DNA of 64,000 bases from a virus. Shown in pieces: positions 53,708-62,229 of the stretch. The DNA lies in the IMG/VR virus record IMGVR_UViG_3300044681_000629, positions 1 to 64,000 of that record. One strand, 5' to 3'. The notes beneath the pieces are model-generated. The model had not been told where the DNA came from. It searched no databases and saw only the letters and a list, made by a program, of their open reading frames with translations. How positions within the stretch are numbered: the stretch's first letter is position 1; the number at the start of each line of letters is the position of its first letter. The translations under genes were made by a program, and so were the position numbers.

Positions 53708-56554
53708 CTACTCCCTTGATGCTTGAGCGATATTGCGCAATGTTGCTTGGATGTTGTCCCTATTCGCTCTGATTCTATCTTGTGGCATGCCAATCGCTCG
53801 CCAATAACGAACCATTTCTGTAACCACATTTGCAATTGTGGCGTCAGACAGATTGCGGAAATTTTGTCTAATTGCCGCCGAATCAACCCTTTCCAGTATT
53901 CGTCTAGCATCGTCAAGAGACCTCTGTGGCACGATCCCACGCCCTCCTGCCATAATTCCATGGTCAATCGGCAGTTTCTGATTTCCCGCCCACATGTAGT
54001 TGTTGATATGCCTGTCTGGATTTCCAAGAATCTCATCAATAAACTTGACATGTTTTGATGCTTGGCGGTCAGGGCTGTTTGGAGCATTGCGCCCTTCGGT
54101 AACATCCATGCCATGAACATCGCCAAAATGTTCAACAAGAATACTGTGGTTCATATTCCGTCTATTTCGCTCTCGATTTACACGCTCTTCTCTTGCTCCA
54201 ATAATGCGAACACGCGCCATTGGGCGGCCAGACAACTGACCAATAAGAGCAGCCAACTGTTCACCCACCGCTTCATCTTCCACAAATGACGGAGATTTAA
54301 TGATGTAGCGCTTTCCAGTTACCTGATCAACCACAAGATATGTTTTATGTCTGTCGGATGCGGCACCCCTATTATTGATACCGTTCCCAGGGTCTCCAAG
54401 TAGTTGAAATCTTTTTCCATTGACTGGAGTTCCCGGCATTGCTGCATTATCAAATATTGCGTCTTTGACCAAGAGGTCTGGGACATCATCAAGCGACCCG
54501 CCATTCGCTAAATGATTTTTTGCATCAGTAGCATTATTGATTCCCACATTTCCACTTGCAACATGCTTTGGAACGAGGACGCCATCAACGACGGTGTGTC
54601 CCATGTTTTGCTCAAATCGCTTATTGCCATGCCCGTGAATGCCAGTATTAACTGACCTGAGGTCAGAAGCCTTTATTTTGTCCCCATCAGCCCCTCGGCG
54701 TCGCCGTGTTTTACGAACTGGTGTTTGTGGTTCTGGTAGCGGTTCTTCAGCCGGAGGTGGTTGTGGCGGTTGTGATGGGAGTCTGCGAGCAGGAGGCTCA
54801 GGCGGTGCCTGTCTCTGATTTGGGGCAGCAGCACCACGGTTGCGCTCTTGAATCATTCGGTTTACATAATCACCACGGGCATTGCGCTGATTGTTGTTGT
54901 CGTAGTAGCGACCGAAACGGCGCTCAAGTTCGGCTTTTTCTTCGCCTTCAGGGAAATCTGGTTCACGCCAATACGCAGTGTCTGGAAGACCATTCTGGCG
55001 GAAGCGGTTATATACATTTCTCTCTGAACGTGCATCGGGAAGACTTCCACCCAAATCTGGTGGTTGTGGTGGTGCGGGTGGTGCGGGTGGTGCTTCTGGA
55101 ACAACTCGTGTTGGTCTAGCCGCAGGACGTTGCTGTGGAATCGGTTGGTCGGCAGGACGAGGACGGCGATTAGCGCCCTGACCAGCCTGTGCATCTGAAG
55201 CATTCACCCTGCGACGACGCGGGGCTCGGGGTTGAGGTCGACGCTCTGGTCGTGGAGCAACATTCCTCTCGTCAGGAACTTCACCACCATTTGCGCGACC
55301 CCATGCTTCACGCAGATTGTTGCGGTTGAATTTGTACCACTCATCTCGGGTGAGTAAACCAGCCCGACCGCCACGACGCTGAATTTCTTGCACACGATTC
55401 TCGTACTCGGCGTATTTGCGATTTACGTAGTCGTCGTACCTTTCGCCCGCTCGTGGTGCATCACCAATATCGCTGGCTGTTTCGTCCACTCGTTCTGCTG
55501 CTGCTCCTCGGCGTCGAGGTTGCCTTGGTGGGCGAGGTGGCTCCTCTGTGCGCGGAGCGCCAGGCTCTCGGACTTCTCGTTCCATTCTCCGCTGTTCAGA
55601 TTCACGAAGATTGGGTCGCCGTCTCCTCGGCGGGCGAGGTGGTGTTTCTCTATCTTCTGGAACATCGATTTCTTGTTGCCGTTGCGGTGCGACACGACGA
55701 ACAGGACCAACACGAAGCGGACCATCTTCGCCGAATACCTGCGCTAAACGACCCCTCCTGCGTCCGCCAGTTGTTGGTTCTGCAACGCCATCACCTTCAA
55801 GACGTTCTGCGATACCACGCAATCCACGCTCAACACGTCCACCAGCGCCAGCATCTCGCCGGAGTCTGCTAGCCATTCTTTCATTTCTGCGATTTACTCG
55901 CCGACCACGACGACCGTCGTCAATGTTTTCCAATCGTTCGCCAATGTTGGTTATTGCATTTGCAATCCGTCGTGCTACACCCCATCCACAGTTACGACCA
56001 AAGCGGTCAGTTATTTGACCACCGTATCGTGTACCTACCGGGCACCTCCAACCGCCACGGCGATTTGTTCCTGGGATTGCCAAATTGGGATCCCATAGCG
56101 CACGGACACGCTTAACCTCATAGTTGAATGTTGTTTTGGTTTGGTCAGCGATAAAGGCGAGCGCTTTGTATTCAATGATGTTGTGGCGAATTTCGCTTGG
56201 GAAGTCATCAATTACGCGGTCGGCAACATCTGATGAATATACGGTTTTTGAAATCATTGCTGGCGGCTTTGTTCCGCTTTCATATTGCGGAATGTTTGCT
56301 TCCTCTAGAAATGATGCAATCCGTGTTCGTGTTTCCCTATTGACTTGCAATGGACCCTCTATGCTCAGGTCATCATCAAGCGCCCCATCAAGTTCGTTTT
56401 TCTTTATCGGCTTGTTTTTGTAGGCTTCATCAAGCGCATTTGTGACATCGTCGGCATCTTCGGAAAGTGGCTGAAAGTCTGTTGACCCAGCAGAAACCGT
56501 TACGAGGATATACGGACGGTTGTCTCGTGTGCGGATGAAGTAAACGGATTTCAT
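53708..56554 (-). CDS. Giant modular protein B with PI3/4K-HipA-like kinase C-terminus
   Basis: 948 residues. Same N-terminal RTRDN segment and same Cys module as protein A (GWRC171PVGTRYGGQITD, C189GWGVARRIANA). About 400 residues of Arg/Pro-rich linker separate it from a kinase-like C-domain: KTYLVVDQVTGKRYIIKSPS (strand with Lys), EAVGEQLAALIGQLSG (helix Glu), SILVEHFGDVHG (hinge), ILGNPDRHINNYMW (catalytic loop, D847RH), LPIDHGI (metal Asp). That order matches PI3/4-kinase- and HipA-type folds. An ATP-dependent phosphotransferase delivered with the virion is the working idea. ATGA overlap with 56551-57837. Confidence 0.75.
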   Translation of the reverse strand: MKSVYFIRTRDNRPYILVTVSAGSTDFQPLSEDADDVTNALDEAYKNKPIKKNELDGALDDDLSIEGPLQVNRETRTRIASFLEEANIPQYESGTKPPAMISKTVYSSDVADRVIDDFPSEIRHNIIEYKALAFIADQTKTTFNYEVKRVRALWDPNLAIPGTNRRGGWRCPVGTRYGGQITDRFGRNCGWGVARRIANAITNIGERLENIDDGRRGRRVNRRNERMASRLRRDAGAGGRVERGLRGIAERLEGDGVAEPTTGGRRRGRLAQVFGEDGPLRVGPVRRVAPQRQQEIDVPEDRETPPRPPRRRRPNLRESEQRRMEREVREPGAPRTEEPPRPPRQPRRRGAAAERVDETASDIGDAPRAGERYDDYVNRKYAEYENRVQEIQRRGGRAGLLTRDEWYKFNRNNLREAWGRANGGEVPDERNVAPRPERRPQPRAPRRRRVNASDAQAGQGANRRPRPADQPIPQQRPAARPTRVVPEAPPAPPAPPQPPDLGGSLPDARSERNVYNRFRQNGLPDTAYWREPDFPEGEEKAELERRFGRYYDNNNQRNARGDYVNRMIQERNRGAAAPNQRQAPPEPPARRLPSQPPQPPPAEEPLPEPQTPVRKTRRRRGADGDKIKASDLRSVNTGIHGHGNKRFEQNMGHTVVDGVLVPKHVASGNVGINNATDAKNHLANGGSLDDVPDLLVKDAIFDNAAMPGTPVNGKRFQLLGDPGNGINNRGAASDRHKTYLVVDQVTGKRYIIKSPSFVEDEAVGEQLAALIGQLSGRPMARVRIIGAREERVNRERNRRNMNHSILVEHFGDVHGMDVTEGRNAPNSPDRQASKHVKFIDEILGNPDRHINNYMWAGNQKLPIDHGIMAGGRGIVPQRSLDDARRILERVDSAAIRQNFRNLSDATIANVVTEMVRYWRAIGMPQDRIRANRDNIQATLRNIAQASRE

Positions 56555-57837
56555 TTCTTTGCTTTTGCCTTAAGTGATTCCTTGATGAAAGCCTCATAAA
56601 CCCATTTGCGCACTGTTCGCTCAACACCATCCGGACCAGTAAATGTCACTAGTTCAAGCGGTTCTGGGACATTGCCGAAGTCTTCTGTGTATTTGAATGC
56701 GCCTTTTGTTGCGTCCGCAAATTCTTTTATGTTTGCGCCGACATCATATGGATTCTTATTCACTGCACTGTTTAGTTGTCGCCCAAATTTCCGGCGTTCA
56801 CCAACGGTCAGTGGTCGCTGTCTTTCAATGCTGATAGAAGCACCATTGGGTGCAACAAACGCAATCCTACTCATTGATGGGCCAGCGAGAAGCGCAAGAT
56901 CATCGGAGGATATTGCTTGTGGCGTTCTTGCTGCGCGAATCATTGCTCCATCCAGCATGTCTTTGTTTCCGCTGAACTGGCGGAGAACAGACGATGGAAC
57001 AACTGGACGAAGAACGATTCCGTCACGACGAATCATCCGACCTTCACCATCCTCTGCGCTCTTCAGCACTTTGATTGCATCAAGAACCGACTTGTTGAAA
57101 GCCTTCCTATTCGGGGCGGCATTTCTTGGTATTTTTGCAAGACGCTGAATTTGAAGAGTTCTCTCACGCGTGTTTTGTCCCTGCACAACTTCAGAAAGAC
57201 TTTCTGCGCGTGCAGTTGGTGGCTTATTGTTTGCACGTCGGATTGCTCGTGCAATCAAAGCCAAGGGTCCTGGGATGTCAAACAATTGGGCTCCACATGT
57301 TGAGAATTGGTTGTCTGTGAATCTGCCACCAAACTCAAATCCTGCAGGGCATCGTGAAATCTTGTCATTGACATTAGGGATGAAGCGACGAACCCCGCCA
57401 CCACCACCTGGAGTGAGGGCGCGATAAATACCCGAACGTATCGGGTTCCTTGCCGGAGATACGTTTCCAGGTGTTACATATGAACCAATGCCTTGAATAG
57501 TCCTTCCAATTGTTGAACCAGAACTAACAAGTCCTACTTTTTCGTTAATTGGGTCACCGCCAACAACTCCCCTGCTGATTGTTGAGCCAAGGCGTGACAT
57601 TCTTTGACGAAGATAAAGATGTGCTTTAAGATTCAGCAAATCCCTGTTCCCGTTAAGTGGGGTTGAACGAATGTTGGAATGACTGGTTGCAAGTTGTTTA
57701 GATTCGTTGATTTTTATGGTCATTTCCGTTCCGAGCGGGATGATTGTCCGTTTCACTGAACTTCCAGTACGGCATCGACTCTTCACCCTGCGTGTCCGCA
57801 GAAAGCGGTCAATTGTTTGATTTATGAAACTGCTCAT
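56551..57837 (-). CDS. Modular protein C (Cys module, unknown C-terminus)
   Basis: 428 residues. Basic, disordered N-terminus; GGGGGVRRFIPNVNDKISRC, then C163PAGFEFGGRFTDNQFSTC181G, a member of the CPxG...TD...C family; then GPLALIARAIRRANNKPP as in A and B. The C-terminal half is alpha/beta (SRIAFVAPNGASISIERQRP, LELVTFTGPDGVERTVRKWV) without a known motif. Part of the block, probably structural or effector. Confidence 0.65.
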   Translation of the reverse strand: MSSFINQTIDRFLRTRRVKSRCRTGSSVKRTIIPLGTEMTIKINESKQLATSHSNIRSTPLNGNRDLLNLKAHLYLRQRMSRLGSTISRGVVGGDPINEKVGLVSSGSTIGRTIQGIGSYVTPGNVSPARNPIRSGIYRALTPGGGGGVRRFIPNVNDKISRCPAGFEFGGRFTDNQFSTCGAQLFDIPGPLALIARAIRRANNKPPTARAESLSEVVQGQNTRERTLQIQRLAKIPRNAAPNRKAFNKSVLDAIKVLKSAEDGEGRMIRRDGIVLRPVVPSSVLRQFSGNKDMLDGAMIRAARTPQAISSDDLALLAGPSMSRIAFVAPNGASISIERQRPLTVGERRKFGRQLNSAVNKNPYDVGANIKEFADATKGAFKYTEDFGNVPEPLELVTFTGPDGVERTVRKWVYEAFIKESLKAKAKK

Positions 57838-57897
57838 CGGTGCCCTTTATTAGGTCGCAACTTATTTGAGGCTGAAATAATTGTACATTACTGAATA

Positions 57898-58149
57898 TCA
57901 CTCCGATTCCTTCGGTTTGTCACCAATTCCGACGGATTCACGCCACTGTTCAATGTTTTTGTCGTTGATAACGACTTTGCCGTTTCGTGGCCGAGTACTC
58001 AGCATTACATCAATATCCGTCGGCATTACGGATTCAGTAACAATTGTATACCAGATTTCCCCGTCGTATCCATGAACATAGGTTGCGCCAAGAAAACTGG
58101 TGACCCTTTCGCCACTGTGCCCGGTGTAGTCAGGTACTTTTAACGCCAT
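57898..58149 (-). CDS. Small protein coupled to the zincin gene
   Basis: 83 residues: KVPDYTGHSGERVTSFLGAT, YVHGYDGEIWYTIVTESVMP, STRPRNGKVVIND. The start overlaps the stop of 58149-60434 by 1 base. Beta-rich; unknown. Confidence 0.6.
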   Translation of the reverse strand: MALKVPDYTGHSGERVTSFLGATYVHGYDGEIWYTIVTESVMPTDIDVMLSTRPRNGKVVINDKNIEQWRESVGIGDKPKESE

Positions 58150-60434
58150 CAGAAAATAACCTCTTCCTTTGGAAGGTCTGGCATCCGACCAGAAACCGCT
58201 CTCAATTTACGAACCCATGCTTTCGCTTCTGGGGTCATGATAGTTGAACTGACCTGAGAATTTTGCGGAACAATCAAACGTGTCATCCGACTAATATCAT
58301 CAATAACCTTGTCATCAATTACATTGGCATCAGGGAAATGTTGCACATATTTGCTAATCGTGATTCCCTCTGCAACGGACTCCCAAATGTTGGTTCTTGC
58401 GTAGTCGGACGATTGCCCAAGGTTCGGCAAAACATCCCTAAATGTTTGACCTTTGCTTTGTATGCGCATTGAGTCAAATCCAAGAACACCACTGAATGCC
58501 TGACGGCCTTCCTCCATGAAATCCTCAATACTTTGTCCGTCAAGCGCTGTCTCAATGACTCGTCTGATGCCGTCAATTTCTTTGAAATCTTCAACATCAT
58601 CTGTTTTGTAACCAAACATCTTATTTCGGTTAGAGCCAACAGAATCCAGCGCCTGATAAAGGATGTTGTCCTTATCCCTCAATACTGTCTCTTTCGGAGA
58701 ATAAAACTGGTTCAAGTTTTGAAGAGCATTTGAATCACTGTCAACCGCAAAACTGTGAAGAGTTCTAGTCGTGTAGTTACCAAAATATTCATCAAGATTC
58801 TTTGCTCCGGTGTAACCGAAGTTTACTCGTCTTTCTTTTTCATCAGTAAAAAGTTTCGTAATATCAGACCATTTGGCATCAGGGTCAATACCGTGGTCAA
58901 GTGCAAAACGTGAGCCAAGATATGTGTCTCCAACATTTTCACCTTTGGAAATAATCTGTTGAAGCGCCGGCTTTGCGCTCGCATCCGGGTCAATGCCAAC
59001 AGACCTTAGGATTTCAACATAGTGCGATGCGTGAGCAACTTCGTGGATAGCGAGATTCACCTGATTATCGTCTGCGCCAATAATTCTCACCGTATGATCC
59101 AGCATGTCTCCTGCCCTGCCGACATCATCACTCAGTTTGGAATTATCCATCACCAAAGAATCTGGCACGATGCGCACAGCAGGAATTACTTTTCCATCAC
59201 TATGAGCGGCCATCCATGCGTAACCACCAGCACCGTCCAAACCCCTATCGCTTGAACGATGTACCTCAAAGGTGAATGTTCCTCTTAAGGATGGGTTATC
59301 GGCAAGAGAAATCTCGACACCGACAAGAGACTCAATTATCCCTTTGGCAACCTCATTGCGGACGGCATTTTTGCCTTCTTCGGTTTGCATAATGTCAATG
59401 ATTTTCTGTAATTGACCTGCAAGTTCCTTGCGTCTTGCATCTCTTTGCGGCTCAAGCCCGTCAATTGCTTCAGTTATGAGCGCAATCCGTTTGGGACCGT
59501 CTTTTTCAAGGTAGTCAAGTGAATCATCAATCATTTCCTTTGCACTTCTTGACTGTGGTATCCCCATCTTCAGCATCAATTCGTCGCCAAATTCTTCGAA
59601 ACTTCTTTCCCCACGGTCTGGGACATATTTTGCGAGGAGTTTCTCCGACTTCGCCTCAAGTTCGGTATTGAAAGAATCGGCATCAAAAGTGACTTTTGCA
59701 AGTAGCGGGCTACGATCAGAATCTGCTGGTGGTGAAGCATCAGCCAAATCCATCTGCGGGGTTTCAAGTCTCCTATTTTCTTTTCTGTTCTTTTTTCGGA
59801 TTGACGCAAGTACGCCAGTTGAATACCTTGCGGTACCAAAAAGATTGAGTCTGTCAATAAGTTCATTGGCGTCTGACCGCTGTTCTGCTGTCAGTTTCCC
59901 ACTCTTCTCCAAACGATTAAGCGCTAGTTCCGCCACATCTCGTCCTGCAGAACGAACCAAATCAACACCAAGAAGAGTCATTGCGGAAAGCGTCCCAGAA
60001 CCGTCAACATTCAAGTAATCCAAAGCGTCAAGAGTTGCGAGCGAAGCCATTACTGCAACACGTGCAGCACCACGAACTTCTTTCTTATCTAGGACTGCTT
60101 TTGCTTGAGAAAGCAGTTGACCAACTTCTCTCCTGCTAGCACGAACCGCACGTTTTGCGAGCGCCAAGCCAGGAACCATGCAGTTGGACATCTGCATGTC
60201 GGTAAACTGATTGGCGTTTGGCGTACCCGGTGGGCAACGAAGTTTCCCCAACTCGTCAACAATCACTCCAGCGGCACGCGCAGCACGAGAGCCAACAGAT
60301 GAAATGTTTGGGTTGTCCCTCAGCGAAGGACCAAGAAAGCCTTTGAACAAAAGGACATTTTCGTGAACAGAAGATACAGATTTTCTGTATGCCTCTACCC
60401 TCTCGTTTGCATCCCAAGCAAGAGACGACTTCAT
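58149..60434 (-). CDS. Modular protein D with gluzincin-type metallopeptidase
   Basis: 761 residues. N-terminal Cys module C67PPGTPNANQFTDMQMSNC85. A long helical middle (90-380). Then VNLAIH464EVAH468ASHY (HExxH) and, about 215 residues on, NIWESVAEGITISKY, whose Glu is placed as third zinc ligand. This is a gluzincin arrangement. Substrates may be capsid-internal or host proteins. Same block as proteins A-C. Confidence 0.78.
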   Translation of the reverse strand: MKSSLAWDANERVEAYRKSVSSVHENVLLFKGFLGPSLRDNPNISSVGSRAARAAGVIVDELGKLRCPPGTPNANQFTDMQMSNCMVPGLALAKRAVRASRREVGQLLSQAKAVLDKKEVRGAARVAVMASLATLDALDYLNVDGSGTLSAMTLLGVDLVRSAGRDVAELALNRLEKSGKLTAEQRSDANELIDRLNLFGTARYSTGVLASIRKKNRKENRRLETPQMDLADASPPADSDRSPLLAKVTFDADSFNTELEAKSEKLLAKYVPDRGERSFEEFGDELMLKMGIPQSRSAKEMIDDSLDYLEKDGPKRIALITEAIDGLEPQRDARRKELAGQLQKIIDIMQTEEGKNAVRNEVAKGIIESLVGVEISLADNPSLRGTFTFEVHRSSDRGLDGAGGYAWMAAHSDGKVIPAVRIVPDSLVMDNSKLSDDVGRAGDMLDHTVRIIGADDNQVNLAIHEVAHASHYVEILRSVGIDPDASAKPALQQIISKGENVGDTYLGSRFALDHGIDPDAKWSDITKLFTDEKERRVNFGYTGAKNLDEYFGNYTTRTLHSFAVDSDSNALQNLNQFYSPKETVLRDKDNILYQALDSVGSNRNKMFGYKTDDVEDFKEIDGIRRVIETALDGQSIEDFMEEGRQAFSGVLGFDSMRIQSKGQTFRDVLPNLGQSSDYARTNIWESVAEGITISKYVQHFPDANVIDDKVIDDISRMTRLIVPQNSQVSSTIMTPEAKAWVRKLRAVSGRMPDLPKEEVIF

Positions 60435-60446
60435 CGTCTCACCTAC

Positions 60447-60677
60447 TTAGAACGATTCGGCTTCGGCAGGCTTCTCTTCTGTTGACTCAACCACCGCTTC
60501 TGTCACATCGGACTCGGCAACCGGCTCAGCAACGACTGCTTCTGCTTCATGTGCAACGGACTCTTCAGCCTTCTTTGAAGAACGCTTCTTTGGTTTTGGC
60601 TGGGCGGAATCTTTCACTTCTGAAGATTCTGCTCCGCCGATAAATCCAGCGCTGTTGGGTTGACGAACTTTCTTCAC
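60447..60677 (-). CDS. Acidic Ala/Glu/Lys-rich protein
   Basis: 76 residues, low complexity: KPKKRSSKKAEESVAHEAEA, VAEPVAESDVTEAVVE. Overlap of 4 nt with 60674-62185. Probably a linker or scaffold-like peptide. Confidence 0.6.
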   Translation of the reverse strand: MKKVRQPNSAGFIGGAESSEVKDSAQPKPKKRSSKKAEESVAHEAEAVVAEPVAESDVTEAVVESTEEKPAEAESF

Positions 60678-62185
60678 TTTGTTTCTCCATCTTGCTCAAT
60701 TTCCAATGCGAGCATCTCAAACTCCATCAGGGAACCGATGAGATTCTTTGCTTCGTCGTCAGAAAGTTTCTCTTCACCTGTTTCGACCAGAGACTTCTCT
60801 CCGTCCATCCAGTTTTCAGGAATCATTTCTTCCTTGCCGAGGTCGCGGGCACGCTTCATGATGTGCTTCTTTGCTGCTTCCTTATCGCCTGCGCGACCGA
60901 AAGCCTGAATTGCGTTCTGCAAGTCCGCCTCATCAACAATTGGGAATGATCCGTCTGGAAGAGCCATGCCTTCTTTGGCAAGTTCTTCACGGCGGTCGTC
61001 GCTATACATGCGCTTCAGGGCAAGGTCAGCAACTTCCTCATCAATATCCGATGCTTCTTCGGCATCGTACTCGTCATATCCGAGTACTTCTCCGTCAACA
61101 CCGACGAAGACATCGTAAGACTTACCGTCCGTGCCCTCAATTTCAACGGCGTATGCGTCGTAGCCCTCGAACATGTCTGCATCAACGGCAACAACTTCGC
61201 CCTCAATGGACTTCGTTGCAATTGATGCTGCTTCGTCAAACGAGATGACTTTCTCACCAGGGACTGTGGCAACTTCGCCAATCAAATCCTCATTCAGGAG
61301 GTGCCATCCCATGCACTCGCCGGTAGTTCCGTCAAAGTAAGCCTCAATCGGCTTTCCATCTTTGCGCTGAACATCAACAACGAAGATATCCGTCTTGTCT
61401 GCATATCCAGAGTCAAGGATTTTTCCGCTGAACATATCTTCGGCGATACCTTCAACTTCAAGAAGTGTCGGCATATTTTCGTGTGGTTCGCATCCGCCAG
61501 GGCAGTTTGCGCAAATGTCACTTCCACCAGGGTACATTTTGCGCTCAATCGCGCAAACGAACGCCTGCTCGTCACCATCAAACTGCTCGCTCTTTACGCC
61601 CATGCTTTCCATGCGCTTCTTGCGTGCATTCTTGCGGTTCTTGAGCATTTCCTCAAGTTGACCCCACATCTTTTCTTCTTCTTCGTCGTCCATTTGGTCG
61701 TCGCCATCAACTGCTGTGACAGCGTCTTCCTTCATGTCGTCTTCTTCTTCTTCGTCCTCTTCGTCGGCGACTGCTGCGGCCATTACTTCCATCGGGGAAG
61801 TTGGCTTGGCTGCTGACGCCTTCTCTTCAACATCTCCAACATTCTCTGTTGTCTCAGTTGTTGAGTCTTCAACCCAGTCGGACTCAAATTCATCATCCTT
61901 GACTGCGACGGCGGTAGCACCGCACTTGCCGCAGACTTTTGCGCCTGGCTTGTATCCGCACTCAGAGATATCAAGACCCTTTGCGCACTTAATATCGCCG
62001 TTGGCGAGAAGTTGGACTGTCGGTGTATCTGCCATGTCTTCTGACTCCTTGTATTGCATCGTCTTCACGATGCAACCCGCTGGATTGGTACAACCACTAC
62101 ATGGCGTAAGACGTTTAACGCCCGAAACCATGCAGTGATATTTTGCTGATTTTTCTGGTAAACCTGTATTAGAAGTATAACCCAT
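60674..62185 (-). CDS. Head-type protein with Cys clusters, PepSY-like repeats and DUF6582-like end
   Basis: 503 residues. Cys sets CSGCTNPAGC, CGKCGA and CANCPGGC suggest metal sites. A very acidic stretch (about 135-175). Two PepSY-like units (ISFDEAASIATKSIEGEVVA, DVFVGVDGEVLGYD). Near the end RREELAKEGMALPDGSFPIV, DLQNAIQAFGRAGDKEAAKK, HIMKRARDLG match the DUF6582-type segment common in phage head and protease proteins. A second start, ATG 62035 with AAGGAG, is possible. A scaffold or prohead function is likely. Confidence 0.72.
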   Translation of the reverse strand: MGYTSNTGLPEKSAKYHCMVSGVKRLTPCSGCTNPAGCIVKTMQYKESEDMADTPTVQLLANGDIKCAKGLDISECGYKPGAKVCGKCGATAVAVKDDEFESDWVEDSTTETTENVGDVEEKASAAKPTSPMEVMAAAVADEEDEEEEDDMKEDAVTAVDGDDQMDDEEEEKMWGQLEEMLKNRKNARKKRMESMGVKSEQFDGDEQAFVCAIERKMYPGGSDICANCPGGCEPHENMPTLLEVEGIAEDMFSGKILDSGYADKTDIFVVDVQRKDGKPIEAYFDGTTGECMGWHLLNEDLIGEVATVPGEKVISFDEAASIATKSIEGEVVAVDADMFEGYDAYAVEIEGTDGKSYDVFVGVDGEVLGYDEYDAEEASDIDEEVADLALKRMYSDDRREELAKEGMALPDGSFPIVDEADLQNAIQAFGRAGDKEAAKKHIMKRARDLGKEEMIPENWMDGEKSLVETGEEKLSDDEAKNLIGSLMEFEMLALEIEQDGETK

Positions 62186-62229
62186 AATAGTGTTTGCTTT
62201 CTGTTAGCAACGCGACATCATGCAAGTTG

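Noticed and set aside
53708-56554. HipA toxin
   Set aside because: The kinase-like end shares the catalytic loop type but no HipB partner or HipA N-domain is present; the fusion to a 600-residue phage module argues for another role.
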